DNA from: a bacterium
GTDB taxonomy: Bacteria; SZUA-79; Acidulodesulfobacterales; Acidulodesulfobacteraceae
Direction: 5' to 3'
DNA length: 5,676 nucleotides
Assembly: GCA_021806125.1 (NCBI GenBank)
Contig: JAJZYC010000094.1
Location: forward strand, 1-5,676
Of this stretch, positions 1 through 5,214 are shown in pieces. The stretch's first letter is position 1. Each line of letters opens with the position of its first letter. Position numbers and translations under genes: made by a program. The notes beneath the pieces are model-generated. The model was not told where the DNA came from and ran no database searches. It saw only the letters and a program-made list of their open reading frames with translations.

Positions 1-549
1 ATAACCTTAGGAATTAAAGAAAACAACATATATAAAAAAGTGGTTTTAAAACCGGAGTTGACTTCGGGTTTAAATATTTACCGGCAGAAGATAAAAAGAT
101 ATATTATAGGAATAACCCCTTCTAATAAAGCTGTTTTTTACAAACACACCGGCTTATTGAATTCTTTTTACTCCGCCGTAAAAGAAATCTGGTTTGTTAT
201 ATATATTACGGTGGTAAGCCTTTTTTATCTAATAGCGGGAAAACTTCCGGCGAGCGATCTGGGAGGACCTATAATGATAGCCCAGCTTTCGGGAAGAGCG
301 GCAAGCCTCGGCGTTTCCGGTTTTTTTTATTTCATAGCATTTATAAGCGTTAATATAGGACTTGTAAATTTATTTCCCATACCCGCGTTAGACGGGGGGC
401 ATTTATTATTCTCTTTAATAGAAATGGTAAAGAGGGGGCCTTTAAGCGTAAAATTTCAAGAAAATGCGGCAAGAGTCGGGTTTGCGCTTTTAATTATACT
501 TCTGCTGTTCGTTTCTTATAACGACATAATAAGAGTTATAAAAACATAA
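1..549 (+). CDS. rseP: RseP-family site-2 zinc metalloprotease, C-terminal part (5' truncated by window edge)
   Basis: This is the C-terminal 182 residues of an M50-family intramembrane protease. Such proteases cut the transmembrane segment of membrane substrates such as anti-sigma factors. The frame is open from base 1 with no stop, so the gene starts outside the window; the GTG at 40 is an internal codon. The first ~45 residues look like the end of a PDZ domain. Hydrophobic segments follow at about residues 63-80, 107-127 and 161-176 of the fragment. The hallmark is N-L-F-P-I-P-A-L-D-G-G-H, with LDGGH at 388-402; its Asp is the third zinc ligand of site-2 proteases. The G-P-I-M-I-A stretch before it is also typical of RseP. 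The HExxH half of the active site would lie upstream, off the window. The stop is one base before tsaB, so the two genes are probably cotranscribed and translationally coupled. The family call is firm; the natural substrate is not known from sequence. Confidence 0.93.
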   Translation: MTLGIKENNIYKKVVLKPELTSGLNIYRQKIKRYIIGITPSNKAVFYKHTGLLNSFYSAVKEIWFVIYITVVSLFYLIAGKLPASDLGGPIMIAQLSGRAASLGVSGFFYFIAFISVNIGLVNLFPIPALDGGHLLFSLIEMVKRGPLSVKFQENAARVGFALLIILLLFVSYNDIIRVIKT

Positions 550-550
550 G

Positions 551-1258
551 ATGTTTTTGTTGTCGATAGACAGTTCAAGCGGATATTCCAGCGTATTAAT
601 TATGGATGAAAATTTCAATAAGATTTCCGAGTCCGTTTCGGACTTTCACGAGAAACATTCTATACTGATATTTAAGCAATTAGACGGAATAATGCAAAAA
701 ACCGGTATTAAATTAAGCGATTTAGCCGGAATATCAGTTATTTTAGGCCCCGGTTCTTATACCGGCATCAGAGTTTCTTTGACAATCGCAAAAACATTAT
801 CGTATGTTTTAGGAATAAATATTACCGGCGTGGAGAGTTTATTAGTCTGCGCATATTCGCTTGCCAAAAACAGAGCCGGCGCTAAGGATATCATAGCCGT
901 AAAAGACGCCGCCAAAGGCCGCTATTATGTATCCGAATATTTTGCCGAAAAAGAAAATTTTACCCAGCGGCTTAAAATCAGCCTTTTAAATATGGCCGAA
1001 CTTAAATCGTTTGTCGAAAATAGGGCAGATAAGCAGTCCGTTGTTTACGGCTTTAATAAAGAAAACGATTATGAAAAATTTAGAGAGGAATTAGAAAGCA
1101 TAAATTTGCCTGAGCCTTTTGATTTAAAGCAGAGCGCTTATTTTGCTTCAATGTACGCTTTAGAAAGTAGAATAGGAACGGATTTAAGTCCGTCGGCGCA
1201 AATAAAATATGCCGAAGAGTTATCGCCTTACTATGTTTACGGCAACGGTCCTTTTTAA
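551..1258 (+). CDS. tsaB: tRNA threonylcarbamoyladenosine biosynthesis protein TsaB
   Basis: TsaB (YeaZ) is the inactive ASKHA-fold partner of TsaD. With TsaD and TsaE it forms the cytoplasmic complex that puts the threonylcarbamoyl group on A37 of ANN-decoding tRNAs. The 235-residue protein has the usual length. Its N-terminus (LLSIDSSSGYSSVLI) matches the family's first phosphate-loop-like strand. The signature GPGSYTGIR lies at residues 66-74, and DAAKGRYYVSEY at 119-130 matches the family's D-A-R-x-G-E-V-Y region. The end (LSPYYVYGNGPF) resembles the common L-x-P-x-Y close. The ATG at 551 is chosen because it gives the canonical N-terminus and follows the rseP stop by one base. No strong Shine-Dalgarno site is visible, which fits translational coupling to rseP. 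The gene is followed by the 1259-1502 repeat region, and no U-tract terminator is evident there. Confidence 0.94.
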   Translation: MFLLSIDSSSGYSSVLIMDENFNKISESVSDFHEKHSILIFKQLDGIMQKTGIKLSDLAGISVILGPGSYTGIRVSLTIAKTLSYVLGINITGVESLLVCAYSLAKNRAGAKDIIAVKDAAKGRYYVSEYFAEKENFTQRLKISLLNMAELKSFVENRADKQSVVYGFNKENDYEKFREELESINLPEPFDLKQSAYFASMYALESRIGTDLSPSAQIKYAEELSPYYVYGNGPF

Positions 1259-1282
1259 AAATTATTAATTCTATAAATACAA

Positions 1283-1323
1283 AAAAGTTGCAAAGCAACT
1301 TAATTATAATATATAAATATGAG
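1283..1323 (+). repeat. 41-bp direct repeat, copy 1
   Basis: This is the first of three base-for-base identical 41-bp copies between tsaB and the DUF465 gene. It contains the 17-bp palindrome AAGTTGCAAAGCAACTT (1285-1301; 7-bp arms, AAA centre), a TATAAT hexamer (1305-1310) and ATGAG at its end (1319-1323). Identity with copy 2 continues three bases further (ATC), then falls to a partial match. Read on the minus strand, the palindrome is followed by six T residues, so it looks like a weak intrinsic terminator. No minus-strand gene is present to use it. Confidence 0.97.
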
Positions 1324-1331
1324 ATCCACAT

Positions 1332-1380
1332 ATATTCTTCTGCGGATATTAAAAAGCACTGCTTTTTAGCAGAAGAATAT
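1332..1380. repeat. Nested inverted repeat / bulged 20-bp hairpin
   Basis: The outer arms are perfect 12-bp complements: ATATTCTTCTGC (1332-1343) and GCAGAAGAATAT (1369-1380). Inside is a perfect 8-bp stem, TAAAAAGC (1350-1357) with GCTTTTTA (1361-1368), closed by the loop ACT. The only unpaired bases besides the loop are the six-base bulge GGATAT at 1344-1349 on the left side. It lies between repeat copies 1 and 2. Compared with the spacer between copies 2 and 3 it looks like a ~45-base insertion. It could be a tiny fold-back element, a cruciform or a structured RNA leader. It is not a good intrinsic terminator, because no U-tract follows the outer stem. Confidence 0.9.
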
Positions 1381-1389
1381 GTTTACACT

Positions 1390-1430
1390 AAAAGTTGCAA
1401 AGCAACTTAATTATAATATATAAATATGAG
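1390..1430 (+). repeat. 41-bp direct repeat, copy 2
   Basis: Identical to copies 1 and 3 over 41 bases. The palindrome is at 1392-1408, TATAAT at 1412-1417 and ATGAG at 1426-1430. It shares four extra upstream bases (CACT, 1386-1389) with copy 3 and three extra downstream bases (ATC) with copy 1. Copies 2 and 3 start 62 bases apart, whereas copies 1 and 2 start 107 bases apart. The difference of 45 matches the extra hairpin sequence in the first spacer. Confidence 0.97.
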
Positions 1431-1451
1431 ATCGACGAATATTTAGTCACT

Positions 1452-1492
1452 AAAAGTTGCAAAGCAACTTAATTATAATATATAAATATGAG
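1452..1492 (+). repeat. 41-bp direct repeat, copy 3, abutting the DUF465 ribosome binding site
   Basis: Identical to copies 1 and 2. The palindrome is at 1454-1470, TATAAT at 1474-1479 and ATGAG at 1488-1492. The last two bases of the repeat are the first two bases of the AGGAGG Shine-Dalgarno site (1491-1496) of the next gene. This copy is therefore the functional upstream region of the small gene, and the other two look like duplicates of it that have lost the gene. Confidence 0.97.
1474..1479 (+). promoter_or_regulatory. Candidate -10 box upstream of the DUF465/ilv genes
   Basis: A perfect TATAAT lies here, with equivalents at 1305-1310 and 1412-1417 in the other repeat copies. A transcript would begin near 1486-1488, leaving a very short leader that still holds the AGGAGG site. 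No good -35 hexamer is found 16-18 bases upstream; the sequence there is TAAAAG. TTGCAA at 1457-1462 is only 11 bases away. The 17-bp palindrome sits in the expected -35/-10 spacer, where a repressor or MerR-like regulator could bind. In AT-rich DNA a TATAAT can arise by chance, so this is a candidate only. Confidence 0.4.
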
Positions 1493-1496
1493 GAGG
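1491..1496 (+). promoter_or_regulatory. Shine-Dalgarno site that fixes the DUF465 start
   Basis: AGGAGG is a full match to the anti-Shine-Dalgarno core and sits six bases before the ATG at 1503. This favours 1503 over the in-frame ATG at 1488, which lies upstream of the AGGAGG and has no site of its own. Confidence 0.85.
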
Positions 1497-1502
1497 CTGT
1501 TT

Positions 1503-1736
1503 ATGCAGTTTTTAGATGAAGCCGAAAAAAAAATGGCGGAATCTCTTGCCGCCGGAGACGAAAATTTTAAAAAGATATACAAGGAACATATGGAAATAGA
1601 AAAAATGTTAAATAAATACAGCACAAAGCCTTTTTTGACGCCGGACGAGCAGAAAGTCATAAAAGAGCTTAAATTAAAAAAACTTAACGGAAACGATATA
1701 ATGAAAAAAATTATTAAAGAAAAAATTTCCGGATAA
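1503..1736 (+). CDS. Small YdcH/DUF465-like helical protein
   Basis: This is a 77-residue, highly charged protein predicted to be two helices in a hairpin or coiled coil. It fits the DUF465 (YdcH) pattern: a short N-terminal helix, then D-E-N-F-K-K-I-Y-K-E-H (residues 19-29) matching the family's N-x-x-F-x-x-L-x-x-x-H. Next comes a linker with KPFLTPDEQ (42-50), then I-K-E-L-K-L-K-K-L-x-x-x-D-I (53-66) matching the family's basic K-K-x-K-L-x-L-K-D motif. No signal peptide, membrane segment or catalytic motif is visible, and the molecular role of the family is largely unknown. The start at 1503 is set by AGGAGG; starting at 1488 would add MRRLF. The gene lies 46 bases upstream of ilvD with no terminator between, so cotranscription with the ilv genes is likely. 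The family call rests on pattern recall, not a search. Confidence 0.75.
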   Translation: MQFLDEAEKKMAESLAAGDENFKKIYKEHMEIEKMLNKYSTKPFLTPDEQKVIKELKLKKLNGNDIMKKIIKEKISG

Positions 1737-1769
1737 ATTAATTTTTCATATTGCAAACAATTAATATTT

Positions 1770-1774
1770 AAGGA
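1770..1774 (+). promoter_or_regulatory. Shine-Dalgarno site that fixes the ilvD start
   Basis: AAGGA ends eight bases before the ATG at 1783. The in-frame ATG at 1774 overlaps this site and cannot be served by it. The 1783 start also gives the usual IlvD N-terminus (M-K-S-N-N-I-K-E-G-I). Confidence 0.8.
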
Positions 1775-1782
1775 TGAATTTT

Positions 1783-3453
1783 ATGAAAAGCAATAATATC
1801 AAAGAAGGAATAGATAGAACTCCCCATAGGTCGCTTTTGTATGCGACGGGGCTCGCTAAAAGCGAAATGAAGAAACCTTTTATAGGGATTGCTTCCAGTT
1901 TTACGGATTTAATACCGGGGCATGTCGGTATAAGAGACCTGGAAAGAGCCGCCGAAAACGGCGTTTATAGCAACGGAGGACATCCTTTCGTTTTCGGGAT
2001 TCCTGGTATTTGCGACGGAGTAGCCATGGGGCACTTAGGCATGCACTATTCGCTGCCTTCCAGAGAACTTATTGCCGATATGATAGAGACCGTAGCAGAG
2101 GCACACTGTCTCGACGGCCTTATTCTTTTAACTAATTGCGATAAAATCACTCCGGGCATGCTTATGGCTTCCCTGCGCCTTAATATCCCGTCTGTGGTCG
2201 TTACCGCAGGACCCATGCTTTCCGGCCACTATCACGGCAACAGACTTTCTTTTGTAAGAGATACTTTTGAAGCGGTTGCAAAATTCAGAATAAAAGAAAT
2301 AACCGAAAAAGAGCTTAACGACTTGGAAATGTGTGCTTGTCCCGGGCAGGGGTCATGCCAGGGCCTTTATACGGCAAACACAATGGCATGCTTGACGGAA
2401 GTTTTAGGCATGTCTTTGCCCGGTGCCGGAACGGCTCTCGCAGGTTCTGCGATAAAGAAAAGAATGGCTTTTGAAAGCGGCGCAAGGGTTGTTGAACTCG
2501 TAAAGGACGGCATACGTCCCAGGGATATAGTAACGCTGGATTCTTTTAAAAATGCTATAGCCGTAGATATGGCTCTCGGAGGTTCTTCTAATTCTGTCCT
2601 GCATCTTCTTGCCATTGCAAATGAAGCCGGAATAAAATTGGATTTAAAACTATTTGACGAGATTTCGAAGAATACTCCGCAGCTAACCAGTTTAAGGCCA
2701 GCGGGAGAGTATTTTTTAGAAGACCTCGATTTTGCGGGCGGTATACCTTCCCTGCTTTATGAGTTAAAAACTATTATAAACCTTAATCCGATTAATGTTT
2801 CCGGAAAATCCGTAAGCGAAATAATATCAGGAGTTAATTACGTCAATAACGAAGTTATAAGAAAAATAAGCAATCCTTACCGCAATGAAGGCGGGATAGC
2901 CGTTCTTTACGGCAATTTAGCCCCAAACGGCGCTATAATAAAATCCAGCGGGGTAAGCCCCTCGATGATGAAGTTCGTCGGAAATGCGGCGGTTTATGAC
3001 AGCGAAGAATCGGCAATGGAAAATATTTCTAAAGGCGCCGTTAAAGAAGGCGACGCCGTGGTCATAAGATATGAAGGACCTAAAGGCGGACCGGGAATGA
3101 GGGAAATGCTCGCGCCTACTTCTCAGATAGTAGGAATGGGTCTTGGAGAAAAAGTCGCTCTTATTACGGACGGAAGATTTTCCGGCGGAACAAGAGGCCC
3201 TTGTATCGGGCACATATCGCCCGAAGCTCAGGAAGGAGGACCTATCGCTCTTTTAAATAACGGCGATAAGATTGAAATAGACGTTGCCGCCAGGAAACTG
3301 AACATACTTGTTCCAGATGAGGAGCTTAATAAAAGGAAGCTGAAAATTTCTAAAAAACCTAAAAAAATCGATTACGGTTATTTATCTAGATACGCCGATA
3401 TGGTTTCATCAGCCGATGAGGGCGCGATAGTCAATAGAAATATAAGGAAATAA
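1783..3453 (+). CDS. ilvD: Dihydroxy-acid dehydratase
   Basis: IlvD dehydrates 2,3-dihydroxy-isovalerate and 2,3-dihydroxy-3-methylvalerate to the 2-oxo acid precursors of valine/leucine and isoleucine. It is a cytoplasmic enzyme with an Fe-S cluster and Mg2+. From the ATG at 1783 it is 556 residues, normal for the family. The opening (IKEGIDRTPHRSLLYATG) is typical. TNCDKITPGM holds the cluster ligand C119 and K121, the lysine that is carboxylated in characterised members. CACPGQGSC (184-192) carries the second cysteine region, and GRFSGGTRG (464-472) carries the catalytic-type S467. The GHISPEAQEGGPIAL block (476-490) is diagnostic. The first-ligand position found as P-C in the [2Fe-2S] class reads P-G-H here (45-47), as in the E. 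coli enzyme. The middle Cys of the E. coli C-P-T-C-G-S-C motif is Gln (Q189), while C184 is additional, so the cluster type is open. ilvB starts three bases after the stop. Confidence 0.97.
   Translation: MKSNNIKEGIDRTPHRSLLYATGLAKSEMKKPFIGIASSFTDLIPGHVGIRDLERAAENGVYSNGGHPFVFGIPGICDGVAMGHLGMHYSLPSRELIADMIETVAEAHCLDGLILLTNCDKITPGMLMASLRLNIPSVVVTAGPMLSGHYHGNRLSFVRDTFEAVAKFRIKEITEKELNDLEMCACPGQGSCQGLYTANTMACLTEVLGMSLPGAGTALAGSAIKKRMAFESGARVVELVKDGIRPRDIVTLDSFKNAIAVDMALGGSSNSVLHLLAIANEAGIKLDLKLFDEISKNTPQLTSLRPAGEYFLEDLDFAGGIPSLLYELKTIINLNPINVSGKSVSEIISGVNYVNNEVIRKISNPYRNEGGIAVLYGNLAPNGAIIKSSGVSPSMMKFVGNAAVYDSEESAMENISKGAVKEGDAVVIRYEGPKGGPGMREMLAPTSQIVGMGLGEKVALITDGRFSGGTRGPCIGHISPEAQEGGPIALLNNGDKIEIDVAARKLNILVPDEELNKRKLKISKKPKKIDYGYLSRYADMVSSADEGAIVNRNIRK
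3444..3449 (+). promoter_or_regulatory. Shine-Dalgarno site of ilvB inside the ilvD 3' end
   Basis: AAGGAA lies within the last codons of ilvD, seven bases before the ATG at 3457. It supports 3457 over the in-frame ATG at 3484 and indicates coupled translation of ilvD and ilvB. Confidence 0.75.
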
Positions 3454-3456
3454 AAT

Positions 3457-5175
3457 ATGGAGCATAATTCGAAAAAAAAATTAATGACCGGCTCAAAAAT
3501 AATTCTAGAAAGCCTAATAAGAGAGGGCGTGGATACTATATTCGGGTATCCGGGCGGAGCGGTTTTAAATATTTACGACGAGCTTTTAAATTATAAATCC
3601 CGTATAAAACATGTTCTAGTAAGACACGAACAGGGGGCGGCGCATGCCGCGGACGGCTATGCGAGGGCATCCGGAAAGGTGGGCGTAGTCCTTGTAACAT
3701 CCGGTCCTGGAGCTACAAATACGATAACCGGCATTGCTACCGCCAATATGGATTCCGTTCCTATGGTTATTCTTACGGGGCAGGTCCCGACTAATTTGAT
3801 AGGAAACGATGCATTTCAGGAAGCCGATACGGTCGGCATAACAAGGCCGTGCACAAAACATAATTATCTGGTAAAAGACATCAAAGACCTTGCTAAGACT
3901 ATTAAAGAGGCATTTTATATCGCTTCGACAGGCAGACCTGGTCCTGTATTAATCGATATTCCTAAAGATATTACCTCTAGCGTATATGAGTTCGATTATC
4001 CCGAAACCGTTGAACTGAGAGGTTACAGCCCGACGTATTTCGGGCATCATGTCCAGATTTCAAAACTTGCGGCAGAAATTGTAAAGGCAAAAAGACCCCT
4101 GCTTTATATAGGCGGAGGCGTTATAAGTTCAAATGCGGCCAATGAACTGAAAGAATTGGCCGAGTTATTAGATTTGCCGGTTACATCTACTCTTATGGGG
4201 CTCGGCGGCTTTCCTTCCGACCACCCGCTCTTTTTCGGCATGCTTGGCATGCACGGCACTTATGCGGCAAATATGGCAATATCCAATGCGGATTTTATCG
4301 TAGCCATAGGAGCGAGATTTGACGACAGGGTTACCGGAAAGGTAGAGGAATTCGGTAAAAATGCAAAATTTGCCCATATAGATATAGACCCTTCTTCAAT
4401 AGGCAAGAACGTTAAGATAGAAATACCGGTCGTAGGCGACGTAAAGTCGGTTTTAAGCAGTCTTCTCGAAATTTTAAGCAATAAAGCCGAAGAAATTTCA
4501 TCTGCGAAATATGAGAGATTAGGCTGGCTCGAAGAAATAAACGCATGGAAATATGAACACCCTCTTTTATATCATATGAAAGATGTAATAAAGCCTCAAT
4601 ACGTAATAGAAAAAATTTATGAGCTCACGGCCGGAGAAGCCGTCATAGCGACTGAAGTAGGTCAGAGCCAGATGTGGACGGCGCAGTTTTACAAATTTAA
4701 AAATCCAAGAACTTTGTTGACCTCCGGCGGACTCGGGACGATGGGTTTTGGATTTCCGGCTGCTATAGGCGCCCAGATAGCATGTCCCGATAAAACGGTT
4801 TTCGACATTGCCGGAGACGGAAGCATTCAAATGAATATACAGGAGCTTGCAACCGCCGTGCAGTATAATCTGCCCGTTAAAATAGCTATAATTAATAATA
4901 ATTTTCTTGGTATGATAAGGCAGTGGCAGGAGTTATTTTATCATAAAAGATATTCGTTTTCGGAAATGAACGTTAATCCAGATTTCGTTAAACTTGCAGA
5001 AGCATACGGCGCGGTGGGATTAAGGGCAAAAAAACCCGACGAAGTCGTTCCCGTAATAGAAAAAGCGTTATCTATAAAAAAGCCGGTTATAATGGACTTT
5101 GTCGTAGATAGAGAAGAGAGCGTTTATCCTATGGTCGCTCCCGGTTCGCCGATTACCGGAATGTTATTAGTATGA
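3457..5175 (+). CDS. ilvB: Acetohydroxyacid synthase (acetolactate synthase), large catalytic subunit
   Basis: IlvB condenses pyruvate with pyruvate or 2-oxobutyrate to give acetolactate or acetohydroxybutyrate, the first committed step of branched-chain amino acid synthesis. It uses ThDP, Mg2+ and FAD. The 572-residue length is usual. The N-terminal ThDP pyrimidine-binding domain holds FGYPGGAVL (29-37) and RHEQGAAHAADGYARASG (56-73), with the activating glutamate E58. The central FAD-binding domain includes GARFDDRVTGK (285-295). The C-terminal pyrophosphate domain has the GDG...NN motif from GDGS (453-456) to NNN (480-482), followed by LGMIRQWQ (484-491). The end (DREESVYPMVAPGSPI) is characteristic of anabolic AHAS rather than the catabolic, FAD-independent enzyme. 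The start at 3457 is supported by AAGGAA; it adds a short basic tail before the conserved L-M-T-G-S-K. The gene sits three bases after ilvD and is followed by ilvN, the normal partner. Confidence 0.97.
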   Translation: MEHNSKKKLMTGSKIILESLIREGVDTIFGYPGGAVLNIYDELLNYKSRIKHVLVRHEQGAAHAADGYARASGKVGVVLVTSGPGATNTITGIATANMDSVPMVILTGQVPTNLIGNDAFQEADTVGITRPCTKHNYLVKDIKDLAKTIKEAFYIASTGRPGPVLIDIPKDITSSVYEFDYPETVELRGYSPTYFGHHVQISKLAAEIVKAKRPLLYIGGGVISSNAANELKELAELLDLPVTSTLMGLGGFPSDHPLFFGMLGMHGTYAANMAISNADFIVAIGARFDDRVTGKVEEFGKNAKFAHIDIDPSSIGKNVKIEIPVVGDVKSVLSSLLEILSNKAEEISSAKYERLGWLEEINAWKYEHPLLYHMKDVIKPQYVIEKIYELTAGEAVIATEVGQSQMWTAQFYKFKNPRTLLTSGGLGTMGFGFPAAIGAQIACPDKTVFDIAGDGSIQMNIQELATAVQYNLPVKIAIINNNFLGMIRQWQELFYHKRYSFSEMNVNPDFVKLAEAYGAVGLRAKKPDEVVPVIEKALSIKKPVIMDFVVDREESVYPMVAPGSPITGMLLV

Positions 5176-5179
5176 ATAA

Positions 5180-5213
5180 TATAAATAAGCATTATTTATA
5201 ATAAATTTATTAT
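5180..5213. repeat. Overlapping AT-only inverted repeats in the ilvB-ilvN gap
   Basis: The 39-base gap holds a 9-bp perfect stem, TATAAATAA (5180-5188) with TTATTTATA (5192-5200), loop GCA. Overlapping it is a 16-base palindrome, ATAATAAATTTATTAT (5198-5213), which ends just before the ilvN start. The two structures share 5198-5200 and cannot both form completely. All pairs are A:T, so stability is low. No purine-rich Shine-Dalgarno site is present before the ATG at 5215. Confidence 0.7.
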
Positions 5214-5214
5214 T

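Noticed and set aside
40..42. GTG as the start of the first gene
   Set aside because: The frame is open upstream to base 1 and the protein would begin within a PDZ-like segment, so the gene is simply cut by the window edge.
1285..1301. Intrinsic terminator after tsaB on the + strand
   Set aside because: The stem is only 7 bp with three G:C pairs and is followed by AATTATAAT rather than a U-tract; the T-rich side is on the minus strand, where there is no gene to end.
1080..1331. Minus-strand open frame overlapping the tsaB end and repeat copy 1
   Set aside because: It mostly mirrors the tsaB coding sequence, has no recognisable domain or ribosome binding site, and shows low-complexity composition.
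1283..1492. CRISPR array
   Set aside because: There are only three repeats, with spacers of 66 and 21 bases, one spacer is itself a hairpin, and no cas gene is in the window.
1259..1502. T-box or classical riboswitch for the ilv operon
   Set aside because: I find no T-box core motif, no specifier-loop layout and no terminator/antiterminator pair; the region is dominated by the repeats.
1735..1744. AAATTAATTT palindrome after the DUF465 gene as a terminator
   Set aside because: It has no loop and no G:C pairs, so it cannot form a useful terminator hairpin.
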